Program-made: the position numbers and the translations under genes | The notes under the pieces: model-generated | Told to the model about the DNA's origin: nothing | Database searches by the model: none | Seen by the model: the letters and a program-made list of their open reading frames with translations, nothing else | Shown here: piece after piece, positions 25,839 through 38,536 of the stretch | Position numbering within the stretch: the first letter of the stretch is position 1 | Layout: each line of letters opens with the position of its first letter | Origin: Hydractinia symbiolongicarpus | Taxonomy: Eukaryota > Cnidaria > Hydrozoa > Anthoathecata > Hydractiniidae | Direction of reading: 5' to 3' | DNA: 64,000 nucleotides | NCBI RefSeq assembly: GCF_029227915.1 | Contig: NC_079886.1 | Span: 8,494,001 to 8,558,000 of the forward strand

Positions 25839-26927
25839 TCACAGCACCGTAACTTGATAGTAATCATGGCCCGTATACTGTCCAGGCTTGTCGAAACATC
25901 CGTAGCTTCCATCGCCAAAACTCAAGGTTGCATTTCCAAATCGAGCGATATCTTTAAAAATTCTAAACTCAAATGGAACATTATCTGACGACCATGTCTT
26001 ATTCGAGTACATTTGACAAGGTGCAATGTCCAAGTTATTGGTCTGTGTATCACAGAAAGTTGGCAATACGTTGGACTCCCCAATAAAGTATTTTAAAACA
26101 TTAACTAGCAGTGGAGTCTTTTCATATGCAGTTTGCAAATACTTGTACGGCTTTCCCACTCCATAACATAGAAATGACAATTGTTCAAATCGGGTGAGCT
26201 TGTAAAACAAATTTAACACGGAAGTTGTGATTCTTTGGTTTGGGAGAAGATTTGTGAGTGTTGTAAGCGTTGTAAAGTTCTCTCCATTTCTCCATGATTT
26301 AATTTTCATCAAAAAAGTTGATCCACCTTAAAAATGGAAAAATACACGAGTTAAAATTAAAAATGTGAAAGAGTGAAGCTTAAAACATATTTTTGTATTG
26401 ATAAAAAAGAAAACTGAATTTAAAAGAGACTGTTAATGACTGTTAAAAAATGTTTACGTTCTGCCATTTTAGTCCTTGTTTTTGTTATCCTGTGCTATAC
26501 CGGCTTTCGTCTTAATGCTGCTATTTCAAGTATCTTAATTAAACACATTGTGAAAGCCGTTCCCCAACTATTGACCTCTCTTGAAAGTAATAAAAGCGAT
26601 AATTTTGTAACATTTTTTATCTGATCAGCTCTTTATCATGTAGCTTGGCTCTTACTGAAACACGACTAAAAGTTAACCAACACGGAAGGTAACGCTACAT
26701 TTTTTAACATAATTATCTCTTATGGATCAATTTTGTTACAAGTAAATCAATGAAAACAATTGCACATTTCCTGTTTTAACATGCCATAAAAAAGTCTATA
26801 CCTATAGTGCACTCAACATTAATCTTTCTATGGTCACGCCAAGGATGAATATCGTATCTGCTGTTAGTTAGCGGACCAAAATGTGTTTTTAAACTGCGAC
26901 AAGATATTCTTTTTCCAGACAAGATAT
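25839..26927 (-). CDS. 3' exons of a secreted or extracellular protein, family not recognised
   Basis: Two minus-strand exons join in frame: 26927-26802 and 26326-25839 (donor GGTATAG, acceptor TTTTTAAG, phase 1). They give a C-terminal region of about 200 residues. It has spaced Cys (SGKRISCRSLKTHFG, INVECTIGGSTFL, SFLCYGVG, FCDTQ, APCQMY, YGCFDKPG), several Asn glycosylation sites (NFT, NKT, NAT) and ends HDYYQVTVL. The first exon, C-(x)n-SRYDIHPW-(x)n-C, recalls the start of fibrinogen-type or similar lectin domains, but the rest does not match a fibrinogen fold that I know. The exon needs one base carried over from upstream, so more 5' exons exist. The PAN-type exon at 31771-32112 on the same strand could be the first exon of this gene; that is inference. 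Confidence 0.65.
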
Positions 26928-27283
26928 CTATAAATACATACATTTTAATGCTTTATGTTGCGAAGTGAAAACAGTCATTTAAGATCAGGATGAGAGAATA
27001 TGACAGATATTTTTGCATATAAAGTCAGCGAAAGTGTCTAGTAGGTTGTGTTGGTACATAATTGAATTTCCGCGCCCGAAGGCGTAGGAAATTCTTTAAA
27101 ACCGTCGTTTTTTTCTTTCGGAGCATTTTTCGAGAAAAAATCGACCCTGGGATTTCATGTTCCTCTGAGAGGAGGATAGTATTGGTATAACTGACGAACT
27201 AACTAACCCTGTCCCAAATGGTCAACTGCAACGTCACAGATTTAAACTTCGTACCCAAGCTTCTTAAGTACTGGGAATTCATC

Positions 27284-27800
27284 TAAATGACGTTTTAGGC
27301 CAAAATTGGTATTTGTTTTCGACAAAATTTGGCACAGTTAACCAAAAAAAGTATGCTGAACAAAATGGTGACATCATAATTTTAATTTTTTTCACCTAAA
27401 TGTCATTTTAAGCCAAAATTGGTCCAAAAATTAAAACTACTTTATTTTCAACAAAATTTGGCACAGTTAACAAATAAAGAATGCTGAACATGATGGTGAC
27501 ATCAAAATTTTGATTTCTTGCTACCTAAATGTTATTTTAGGCCAAAATTGGTCAAAAAATTAAAACTACTTTATTTTCAACAAAATTTGGCACAGTAAAG
27601 AAATAACGTATGCTGAACATGATGGTGAGATCAAAATTTTGATTTTTTGCCACGTTAAATGTCATTTCAGGCCAAAATTTGTCCAAAAATTAAAACTACT
27701 TTATTTTCGACAAAAATTTGCACAGTTAATAAAAAAAGTATGCTGAAAATGATGGTCACATCAAAATTGTGATTTTTTGTCAACTAAATGCCGTTTAAGA
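27284..27800 (+). repeat. Tandem repeat, about 129-bp period, four copies
   Basis: The motif TAAATG followed by GTCATTT-like sequence and GGCCAAAATTGG recurs at 27284, 27397, 27526, 27656 and, degenerate, 27785. Shared blocks include CAAAATTTGGCACAGT and TATGCTGAACA. The first unit is about 16 bp shorter. No CRISPR-like spacing. Confidence 0.85.
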
Positions 27801-27999
27801 CCATAAACGTTTCAATCGCAAGACTTTAAACCATGAATAATAGGCTGTATTTTTGTTAACAATTTCTTTTAAAATATGAGTTTATTATGACACGTTTCTT
27901 TTTGTTTGCGTTTGATGTAAGATATAATGTCACTTGTGTGCTTTATCTTCAGAGCTTCATGCACCAAACCTCTTCACGATAACACAACGAATTAGCAGG

Positions 28000-29199
28000 T
28001 TGTCATCAAATATTTTGGTAGCGAGCGGAAATTCTTAGAGCCCCCAGGGCTTTTTGTTTATTGTAAAATGCAAAAACACAAGAATTCTTTTAATTTAATT
28101 CGCCAATGCCTTATCCCCGGATTTGGTACTCCCTTTTCCTCCCCTCCATCATCTGTCAAATATACTGTATCCAAAATTTACTAACAATGACATCTTCATG
28201 TTTGAATTTGATAAGACATCCAGCCATGGAGGTAGAAATAGGGAAGGAGATTGAACTCATCTTAGTACGCATTAAAATTCTATTTAAGGCTTCTGTAAAG
28301 GAAACAATTTTTTGTAGGTGTTTTGCAAAAAATTCATGACACATAGAAAAAAAATTTCCTTTCGAATGACATATTTTATGTTACATGAAAATATTTGGAA
28401 CATCCCTTTTTTCTGAAAAAAGCCTTTTCAGAGGTGTTATATCCTTCACACCTTCAGAAAAATATGTGCAAAATGAGTCGAGCATATTTTTGGTAAACAT
28501 TATGCATGATGTGGAACTACCGTATAAATTATGCATAATAATATTCTTTAGATAGTTTACTTTCACCATCGATATATATATACTTGGACACGCGCATATG
28601 CATAACAACCTTTTTGCAAAAAACAGTCTGTTGTTAACACTGGACTAACCGCTTACTACAGTTAAACAGTTTTGAACAGCTGTATTACCCTTTTCCAAAA
28701 ACACTTCATTGCAACTTTGGTTAAAATGAAAACACAGGGAACAGCCTGTCTTTACCCCTCCAGCTAAAACAATAGCTCATCCATTTTATGTGCAGAAAAA
28801 GTTTTCAGGAAAATAATAAAAGATGTAGCTACCTAGCTAGCTAACAGCATTTAGCATAAGAATTATTGCTTAAGAATATTGTTGTAGCCAAACTGCATTT
28901 TTCTAGTCTCACTTTTTAGTCAAATAGCTAGCTAAATGGCTACATCCTTAACATAAAAATAAATTGGCTAGGATAAAGTGCTCTTATGCCATACAGAATA
29001 GTAATAAGTAAGGCTGTAGATGGCTGCTAGCCAGCAAAATCTTCGTTCCTAGCCATAAATCCAAAACTCGTGCGTTTAAGATCTGTACGCAGCTAAAAAA
29101 CGTGACAATATATTTATCTTAACATTGCAAACAAAGAGAAAACTAATATTAAAAAAATATAAAGTTTTTAGAAGATAAAAAAGTCTAGCAGGTCTACAC
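28000..29199. other. Spacer with no recognised gene
   Basis: AT-rich DNA with GCTAGC-type short repeats around 28830-28940. Minus-strand frames at 28156-28344 and 28381-28608 have no motif. Upstream exons of the secreted-protein gene might hide here. Confidence 0.35.
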
Positions 29200-29538
29200 A
29201 CACCGACTACTTTCAAAATCAAAATGGCCTTCGTTCATTCACCCGCGAAAATCTTGGATTGTTTTTTTAAGAATCAAAATGGCCTTTTGTTCATTCACCC
29301 GCGAAAATATATTGAAATGTTTTTTTAAGCGAAAATCTTGGATTCTTTTTAATCGCGAAAATCTTAGATTGTTTTTAGAATCAGGCGTCGTGATTGCTAT
29401 ACTACGCGCACGCGGTCAAAACAAAGTCGGTAAAAATATATCGCAGTTGGTATTGGTGCGCATTTTAAAAATTTCGTGATTCCGTTACGGGACGCGGCTC
29501 TCGCGGATACAGACAAAATACGGCTATTATTATAGAGA
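29200..29538 (-). mobile_element. Helitron-type fragment, 5' end on minus strand
   Basis: Reading the minus strand from 29538, it starts TCTCTATAATAATAGCC and continues GTATTTTGTCTGT, as in the 19.5-kb units. The interior has a repeated module (TCAAAATGGCC, TTCATTCACCCGCGAAAAT at about 29219 and 29274). No CTRR hairpin end was found, so the 3' end is missing or unrelated. Confidence 0.5.
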
Positions 29539-31770
29539 TAAAGATAAATGTTGTTGTATAAAAAATCATTAAAAAACATAAAAGTTAAGGAGAATGCATA
29601 AGATGATTCTGAACGAGTGCACGCATATTTAGCATAAAGAAAAAGTTCACACTTCCATCATTTTTCTGCATACTCAGTTTACATATTTTCATAACACCTA
29701 CGAAAATCTTAAAAAATCGCGTTACTAAATTTTCGCATACGTTTGTGGTCTCTTTTTCCGAAAGCTTTTTATAAGCTCATTGGAATTTTCGGTAATGGAA
29801 AGATGAATAAATTATGCACAAAGCGTTCCCGGATATTTTTGTATAAATTACTGATTAGCAAATTATGACAACAGAAAGAAAAAAAAAACAGGGAACCTTT
29901 TCAAATTTAATTTGTGCTGAATATAATGGTGCAAAAACAAGAAATCTGCGACCACGCGTTCGGAAAAAGAAGCCATTTTAAAACGTACGGTGAAAAAAAA
30001 TGGTGTGTGTTTATTTCATTATATTTTCTTTTTGGAAAATTAACGGCTCACAAAAATAAGACCGTCAAAAAAGTCTTTCATCAAACATTCAGAAACAAAA
30101 AAATAAGAAAAAATATAAAAGTATTGATAAATTATAAGGGTTTCTCTGAGTCTACTCATCAAGTGATTTTTTTTCCTTTACAGTAACCTTAAATTGCTAT
30201 TGTTTTGGCAAAATATTCATTATTTTTAGGACGTTGTTTCGAACCCTCTTTAAATTTGTATTCCATCCGACAATATAGTAGCCGGTGTAGTACTGTAGTT
30301 TGACCGCCTAGAAGTTCGTACTCCTTCAATCATAATGCAATAACGAAAAGTCACCGCCCGGAATCTAATATTTGCGTCGGCCGAGAAGCTGGTAAGATAA
30401 AAGACGTTGGTAATACTCTGTGAAGAAAACGTGGAGGCACATCCAGCAAATTTTTTTCCGCGATATAGTAAGAAAAGTTTGTAAACAATTAATTTAATTA
30501 ATTTTTATTAGAAAAAAAGTGAGAAAAAGTTCGTTTTTTTTATATTTTCTCCTTTTCTAGGTTTTTCGTGTTAAAGATTTATATCTTTTATTAAACAAAA
30601 ATATTCAATGAATTATAAGCTTAACAATGACGATATGCTGTTTCATGTATCCATACGGTTGTTACCATGGTCTATTTTTTTCGTTAAGTTCATATGGGCG
30701 GCCCATATGGCCAACACCATAACCACGAGTAAAGAAAATTCAAAGCAACACTGATCTAAAAAAATATCCGTATCTAGCAGAAGCGTCGAGCAAACAAACT
30801 ACTAGCTAAACCAATTTCTGCAAGAGAATTTAATGAAAAAAAATATCCAAATCAAAATCACAAACCTGATGGTATTGGCATGTTGCTTAATACGCCATCT
30901 AAACAGATTTAAAATATATATGAGATATTTAAAAACAATCTAAAAACATTTCTGACTATATAAACATAACCCAGGACAAGCTTGTTTCATCGTATCACGG
31001 CTCATCAACTGGGCTAGTGTGAGGTTTAAACTGTGAAATTTTCGATTCGAAGTTAATGGTATTAAAACCCATTACACTAACTAGGCCAAAGGCGATCGTA
31101 CTATATATCACCAGAGTGCTTAATGCCCTGGGGACAAAGCTATGCGCGCTGTTAGGTAGCTAGTGAACGTGTTCTTAACGAAAACTCATGCTAACGATGC
31201 AGAGTGCTATTTCCGATGCAGATGTAGAGTGCTACATCTAACTATAAAAATTGGATTTTGTACTAAAATTACACACCTATTAAATTGCAATGCTTGCCAG
31301 AGTAAGGTGGAAAACACCATTTGCAATGGTAGGTGTTATTTATAAAGTTTGGAATACACACACTTCCATGTTCACATATCAATGGATTTAATGTACACGC
31401 GTTCTAAAACAATAAGAGAATTTTAGAACAGTTATTGAAGAGCTTCAGTCTCAAAGACAAGGTCTTCCTCCAGTCATGTTTAATTGGGACTGGGATAATT
31501 TAAGCAAAATTATTTATTTATTTTATTATTATATATGTTTGTAATTCTTATGTATTTTCCCTTGTATTCCCCTCTTTTGATAAATCAATCAAATTTTCCT
31601 TACAACCATGTGATCACCAGAAATGATTCCATAAATTACAAAAACAATAAATTAGAAACTTACATTCTTCAATTCAAATATTTCGATATAGCAACATTAA
31701 CAACAACAACAACAATAACAACCAAAAGAAACAACAACAAAAAGAATTCATCTATAAAAAATTCACTTAC
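29539..31770. other. Spacer or possible intron, no exon identified
   Basis: The plus frame 29914-30186 is lysine-rich without a domain. A lone CCCTGGGGACAAAGC near 31128 looks like one decayed MITE end. A plus-strand stretch about 31432-31500 (VIEELQSQRQGLPPVM) reads like coding sequence after an acceptor-like TTTTAG but has no partner exon. Confidence 0.35.
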
Positions 31771-32112
31771 CTGCATTTCGTAAAAGTCGTATCGTATTAC
31801 GTCGGCTTTGACATAATAATGTTCTGTATTTAAATTCCCCTTAAAGAAGTCACATCTAAGCGGTAACCCTTCTTTAAATACACTGAAACCCCAGCAATGC
31901 GGTGTTGTTATGCATCTTGCTCCACATTCTATTGTACTACCCATGGAGAATGATGCAATACGAACGTAGTAATACAATCTAACGTTTTCATTTTTTTTAA
32001 AATTCGCTGATTTTGTTGTGATTCTTGTGTTATTTGGAAGATGAACAACATTGGTATGCACACTGGCTTCAATCTTGTTAATCAAAAAGAAAACCAGTAA
32101 CAGAAACGACAT
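31771..32112 (-). CDS. Signal peptide plus PAN/apple-like domain exon
   Basis: The minus-strand exon opens with ATG at 32112 (MSFLLLVFFLINKIEAS, a clear signal peptide) and runs 114 codons to a donor CAGGTAAGTG at 31771. After the signal a spacer with an NNT glycosylation site leads to ECGARCITTPHCWGFSVFK and LRCDFFKGN. Four Cys are in PAN/apple-like order (C-x3-C-x6-C-WGFS-x-C). The longer frame reaching 32346 has no signal sequence at its start, so the inner ATG is preferred. PAN domains bind carbohydrate or protein ligands outside the cell. The exon ends in phase 0 and the continuation is not certain; the 25.8-26.9 kb exons on the same strand are candidates for the C terminus. Confidence 0.65.
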
Positions 32113-35103
32113 TTTTAAAAACCTTGTTTTCGTCTCGAAATAATTTTCCTTTCTGCTTCCTGTTAGAAGGTAAAAGTAATATGGTGAGTTTTGTTTTACT
32201 TGATGGTAGTTTAAATATCTCCATGGTAGTTTAAATATCTCCATAGGGTATCTTGTATTCGCTATTAAAACCTTATTCTTGGTTTCTTTCAAAGTTTGTT
32301 GAAATATTAATCTCTTCAATGTACCATCAATGTAGGAAATTAACATTTTACTAAATCGTTTCGGTTTTGAATTTAGCGCGTAATTTAAGTTGATGTTAAT
32401 TTTTTTTTTATTTTTTTTTTATTTAAACTGAGGTCCTTATTGCTGCGTCTATTTGTATGGATTTCACAAATTCCTTTGCAGAAATGTTGCCTGTGTTTTT
32501 ATTAAAGATTTTTTTCGCTTGTGGATTGGTAATAACCAATCGTGATTAAAATAAATAAATAAATTGTCTCGGTTTGATGATTTTTGTCAAGGTAAATGCA
32601 AAACAAATTGTAACGCGGAAGGTTCCTTTGATAAATTATTGATGTACAAGGTTGTAACATTTGCTTTGAACACAGTCAGAGGTCGATTAAATAAAAAGTG
32701 ATTGACATTAACTTCATTCATGTATATACAGGCAGCACCAAATTACTCATACTCTCTCCAAGACATCTTGAAAATTTTGCATAACATCTTTCCTACATCT
32801 ATATTTTTTAGGGACGTGTAATGCCCTCATTGAGAGCTGTATCTGCTTCATAAGCATAAATCTGATTAATAAGAGGAAAACCTTCGCAATGGTGACATTT
32901 TTTAATACAAATACGAAAAACATGGTGGCCCATTGCAAAAGGGGCAAGGTCTTCCCGAAAGGAAACAGCACTATTATACTGTCTCAAAGTTATGCGTTTT
33001 GACATTATGATTAATTACAAGTAATTTTTACAGCTCACTGGTGCAAGGAGACAAATATCTTAATGCAACTTCATCATTATGACAACATTTGAAACAATTT
33101 CCATTGCACAACAATAACGATAATTGCAACTAAGAATATAAATCTGACAAAACAATTTTGCATGCAATATTGTAATTTTGTGCATTTTTGCGTCCACCAG
33201 CTATTGACAACAGCAACCTACCTTTAATCAAGCAAGTTTTGTGGCAATCTGCTTATTATTTTCATCGTTACGAACAGCCGTATCATCATCTATTACGTCT
33301 ATTTTTAAATTGAAGCATCATTTCAGAGCCTACAAAGAGGCAACTTGTTATGGCTAGTAAAGAAGCATCATCAACACTTTGTGCACGTGGCGTAAATGGC
33401 CTTCTCGTGGCAGTTCTATATGTTGAAAATATGTAGAAAATGGCCCACTATGGCCCACTATGGCCGCAACTAATCTTTGATTCTTAAAACAAAACTGCCA
33501 GCATTATTGAAAATTCTAAAACCACGTACTGGTTTTTTTGTATTCCCTTAATTGTGTAATTGATAAAGAAACAAAGTAAGGGAAGTAGCTAGCTTGGTAG
33601 CTAAACAATGTAGGTATAGCAAGTTTTAAAAAAGATAAAAGAGGAAAGAAACAAGTAAAATACAAAGTATCTAATATGTAGCCGACAAACTAAAAAAATC
33701 ATTTTATTCCTTCCACAGAGTCAATCAAAACAGAACAATTTTAGAGAGCCTTGCCTCGTTTAACTGAAAGAGTTACATGGCATTTTTTATATAAAGTATC
33801 AAGAAAGGTCAGAACATGGACTCCGTTAACTCATCCTTAGGATAGAGCGACTTAAAAAACACTTTTGTAAGAAACGTAAGAGTAAAACAAAGTGCTGAGA
33901 GTATCCAAGTTATGTCTTATTTGTTAACTTTTCTGACATCACGGTACGACGTCTGTGTATTAGACTGACGTCAATAGCATTTTGAAATTAGTGAAGCCAT
34001 TGCATTGCAATTTTTGTTTATGTTCTGGGAAACGGCTGGAAATTAGTAACGTCATCTCCTAAGTGAGTAAATAGGGGTCAACAAGGACCAAATTGAGAAA
34101 GTTTCTCAAATCTTGGTCATACCGCCCGATACGGAACGGATGGTTTGATGCCGTCATTAAAATACCTTTAAACCCCAATATACATTTAACCGTTCGTCAA
34201 AAGTACACGATCCCCTATTCTTTATCCCATAGAGATAGTTTGTCATCAAAATTAATGGAGACGACATCGAAATATTAAGAAGTAAAATACATATACATAA
34301 TAGATGTAAAAATGCGCACTGCCCCTTGTACGCACCCCTGGTCTAGCATGTACATGCTTTGTAAATGTCCCTAAGATATTGTCTATTTGGTATGCAACAA
34401 TATCTCATTTTTTTTGCTTTGCACAAATCTAATTGTAATTCACAGATTCAAAAATACCATTTTCCAAAGAGTTGTAGATGCTAGTGTTAGCGAGGGCTGT
34501 TATGTTTTCTTTCAACGCTTTGTATGTATAGACTTGTTAAAAGTGATTTTTTAGTTTAAAGTTGTTTCTTAGGTATTATATTTTCAAAAAAACGTGTGTC
34601 ACAAAAACTTACCCCCCCCCCCCCCCCCCTAGGCCGAAATTAATTGACGTCATCATTTTTACTGGCAGAGAATATTGTTTTCAAAGTTATATATCATATT
34701 ATATATCGTTGCAAAGGGGAAGGCTAAGAGAATCAAGAAAATGTTAGAATCATATGCTCAAAATGTGTTGTTTAGAAGATCACGTGTAACAGAATTTGTA
34801 CAAAATACGGACCGATAATTTACTGACTCTGAGTAAAAGACTTAACTAGCCAAATCTTGCTTTTTCAGTTGAGGTTAGTTCTTGGAGGGCTTTCCACTTG
34901 TAACTTGTAAATGTTAGCAAAAAAATTAAATATTTCGCAAATTATATTTACAAGCATATATATATATGTCTCTCACGCATTTTTCCTCATCAGATAGCTT
35001 TGCACCCGTTTCAAATTCATCTTCCGTGCATTCGTATCTATCATTATGTTCACACATTTACACATGTCTGTACACACTAATTTTATTTTTCAAACATTTT
35101 GCG
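32113..35103. other. Spacer with weak ORFs and an 18-base C run
   Basis: Minus frame 33005-32808 (MSKRITLRQYNSAVSFRED, later CIKKCHHCEGF) is short and unrecognised; it may be a relic or an exon. A homopolymer of 18 C lies at 34612-34629. TTTATTTT-type runs are at 32401-32423. Nothing else was recognised. Confidence 0.35.
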
Positions 35104-35838
35104 TCACTTTGTGCAACAATCTCCACGATATCCACAAATGGTCATTGATATAAATTGTAATGGGACAGGAAGATTATCAATCATCAATGGGTCAGATGAA
35201 TCGCGGTTTGCTTCATATCCAATGTCTTGAGGAAACGGTAGATTTTGGATGAATAAACGAGACCTTTCCAACACCAAGCAAACATAATAGCTTCTGAAGA
35301 TTTTGTCTTCGAGGGCTCTCTCGGTGGGTGGTAATCTTGTGGAATCTAGATAATACTTTGAAAAGAGTTCCCATTCGAGTTTAGCTACCTTTCTCTCTCC
35401 ATATGTATCGATAAGATAACGCTCAACTTGTTTAACTGTGAACAAATTTATAAGGGTTTTAGAAGCACCTAGATTGATTATTGCTGGAAAATATTGGTAT
35501 CTGCTTTAATGAAGAATTCACACCTCGTTGATATTGTCCTCTCAGAACAACGTCCAATCTGGTAACATTCTGTAAAAACGAAAAAATCTGAAATCGCTGC
35601 GGACCATTCTTTCCCCGGTATCTCAAAGCTTTGTCGGATATTGATACACGAATGATAGCTCCTGCCGAGTTCGGGAGAATGTGGCAAGCGGTAAAAGTTC
35701 GCAGTAACGCAGAAGCAACAGGAAAACATTTGTATCTGGTGACAGAACATAACATTCTGAGAAAAAATCTTTTTTAGCAACATCGATAGCATAAAGAATA
35801 AGAAAGGTATCAGCTTCTTCGAGACCACGAGTCTTCAT
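35104..35838 (-). pseudogene. Decayed mobile-element ORF of the EEADT/SPDTDV/RLPPT type
   Basis: On the minus strand the segment 35838-35623 reads LEEADTFLILYAID and CYVLSPDTNVFLLLLRY. After frameshifts the frame 35445-35104 reads STRLPPTERALEDKIFRSYY, LPFPQDIGYEA and LPVPLQFISMTICGYRGDC. These blocks, in this order, are those of an uncharacterised protein family common in cnidarian and fish genomes and linked to mobile elements (EEADT...SPDTDV...RLPPT...LPxP...C-rich end). At least two frame changes and stops interrupt it, so it is a relic. No terminal repeats were found. Confidence 0.65.
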
Positions 35839-38127
35839 TTAATCAGTAAATTCTTCCTTTTTTTGTAACTTTGGCCAGCTTTTACGTGATCTAATTAGGT
35901 ATTTCATGTTCTTGAAGATTTTTAACGTCAAATATTCTATCAAATCCCTCTTGGTTTTAAAATGACTTAACAGTTGACACAACGGTAGTTATATGCTTGA
36001 TAACTTCTGTATCTTGATCTCCTGCATCTTTATCTTGTATCTAACTTTGTTACCTGATGTACATTTGTTTCTTGCTCCAGACTTCAAATAATTGCTTAAT
36101 GTAGCAATCAAGTACTAGTAATTTCGTCGAAAACCTCGGAGTCCTATATCTACATTGTAATAAACTTGTTAACATTGTCCTAAAAATCTAAAAACTTAAC
36201 AAATTACAATATATAACTACCACAATAGCTTTATACATGTTATAATTAAAAAGAGAAGTTTACAAAAGAAGAAGGTCGGAAAAAGAATATTTATCTTTCA
36301 AGTCTTCAGATCTGAATCTTTATGCACTCTGTTCACTAACGATATACCATCTACAACCCAGATTTTCTTTATAAAGATCGCTTGGTGAATTGTCATCATC
36401 CACAAAATCCTATTTCAAGGTGAATTTTGGCTTTATCCATTGACATCAGAAGTTGCATATCGTCGGAAAATGTACTTTGAAACAATAGCAAACTCATAGT
36501 AAATAATCTTTTACAAATTCATATTAGGTGGTTTTCACGCTGTAATGTTTCCTACATGGGAATAGAATGCATTCTTTCTTTACCCGAACTAGCTTTGTTT
36601 CGATTTCCATAGATCCTTTTTGCCTTAATAGTTAAATGTGGACAAGTTGCACTTTTTCAATGGTGCCCAAATTCATTCTGAATCTGTCAATCGCTCATCG
36701 AAAGTTTGGTGGCTACATCGGTATTATAAACAGCTTTTGATAGGATGTTCATCACGGGTTTATCAGCTTAAAAACTAAATCGAACAAATCGTAGGTGTGT
36801 AATAATTTGTTAACATTATTGGATATAATGAGTTGGTAAAAACAAAAAGTTGGTAACGTTGCGAACAACTTTGAGCTCCTATTCAATTTTTATTGTAAAA
36901 CTCTTTTAACAACGCATTATAATCCTATTCGGGCCGGAGGGGCTAACCTCCCTCTCACTTTTCTTATGATAGATTTTGAAGTACGCCATATTATGGGCTA
37001 AAATTTTCTGACTTTTCATTATGTAATTTTTATGATATGACGTCACACCTGTTGTCATGGTGAAAAAAACTTAATTTGGGTTATAATCTTTTACTATATG
37101 TCTTAAATTAGTTTTTAAAATTTATCATGTACTTAATCTTTCTATTTTTGTGATGACGTTATGGCTGACGGAATGACGTCATTCAGTTTTTTTTATCCTA
37201 ATGATATTTCAATGACTTAGTCAACATGTGTACCAAGTTTCAATACAATACCATGTTTCCCTCATCGTTTTTAGAGGGAGGCTTTTGCATTGTAGTTTCT
37301 CCAGTGTGATTGTTAAGGAGTGAAAGGCTCTCCAAGCATTGGTCTGCAAGTTACTGATGGTCTATAAATCATCTTAGAAATCAATAAAACCTTAAAAGTT
37401 AATAACTTCTAACCTCTACAAAATATCAACTGAAAGAAGCAAGATTAAGGAACTTATAATACGTGTTATTCTAAGTCACTAAATTATCCGTCTGTGTACA
37501 AATTTTGTTACGCATTATCTTCAGGTGGTGGCTAGTTCGTACCAGCCAAAATATGGTAACAAAATATGAGATATAATTTATTTCTTGGAGGAAATAAAAC
37601 AACTTTGAGGGAGTGCTATTCTTCTTCGTACTTTTCGTGATAGTACATCACAAAGTACATTATTTTGCGTACTATCACGAAAAGTTTTGTTTTTAAAAAA
37701 CTGCTTTATATAATACAACGCAAAAAAAATATTCTGTTAAAAACCCGGGCATGTCCAACGTAAATGTTTGTTGTCTGTTAAAAATACTTTTTCAGGAAAT
37801 GTACACATTTCTCATGAACATTCTTCGCAGTTGGAACATTAAGTAACCTCGTCCCCAGGATTTTTTGTCTTTTTGACATCGAGGCAGGCGGCGAAATTAC
37901 GAAATTGCAAAATCTTATTTAGCCGTCAAGTAAGCGCTAGCGCGGGCGTTAGGCAACACACCCTGGGGACGAGGATGAACATTGGAGACATAAAATTGTT
38001 TTATTAATTTTCTTCTTCACATTTGTGGACAAGCACAAAATATGTTTATATTTAGAACCTTAGCCCTGCTCATCTTTACTCTTTTCGTTTATTCTTTTGG
38101 AAACGAAGAAAATTCTTTCAATTGAAC
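35839..38127. other. Spacer with MITE-like segments
   Basis: About 36930-37290 starts GGGCTAACCTCCCTCTC and ends near AGAGGGAGGC, with repeated TGACGTCA-type blocks inside, and looks like a MITE. Bases 37636-37686 form a hairpin with arms ACTTTTCGTGATAGTAC / GTACTATCACGAAAAGT. No gene was recognised. Confidence 0.45.
37847..37974. mobile_element. MITE with CCTCGTCCCCAGG ends, copy 3
   Basis: Ends CCTCGTCCCCAGG and CCTGGGGACGAGG. The outer flanks share GAACATT (TTGGAACATT left, ATGAACATT right). Confidence 0.7.
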
Positions 38128-38402
38128 TCACGCCAGCAAATGATCACGCATTTTCGACACGTCGTACTTGCTCGCTTCTGGTTTTATCCACACGCCAAAT
38201 TGATGGCAAAAGCAATGGAAAATACACAAAAGTCGACTGAGTTGTTGCACTGACATCATGGTTATTTTTAAAGTTGGTGATTGGCTAAATGCTGTTCGAC
38301 ATGCCAACTTAAGAATAACTTGGGGAGATATGTCGTACCCAAAGAACGCAAAGAATCTTTTTGTCCCATCAAAATCGTCGCCACTAATTACAATCCAGTG
38401 TT
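38128..38402 (-). CDS. Possible terminal exon, unrecognised
   Basis: A minus-strand frame of about 90 codons. The first in-frame ATG lies inside it, but an acceptor-like TTTTTGGCTGACTTAG precedes AACACTGG at 38402, so it may be a last exon. It reads HWIVISGDDFDGTKRFFAFF, then LKLACRTAFSQSPTLKI and MMSVQQLSRLLCIFHCFC, ending MRDHLLA. No family recognised. It lies 135 bp downstream of the two-exon gene on the same strand. Confidence 0.35.
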
Positions 38403-38536
38403 CTAAGTCAGCCAAAAATTATATCTAAACGAAATTACTCTAATGCTGAGAGAATTGGGACCATTTTAAAGATGTGTTTTCTAGTCCGTTCATTTTAAAT
38501 TGCCGCAGCAAAATATTTTGTGACAAGTTTACCACA

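Noticed and set aside
24820-27800. CRISPR array
   Set aside because: Units are 129-156 bp long, diverged and without unique spacers, in a eukaryotic sequence.
31432-31500. Plus-strand exon (VIEELQSQRQGLPPVM)
   Set aside because: Coding-like wording after an acceptor-like TTTTAG, but no partner exon or known family was found.
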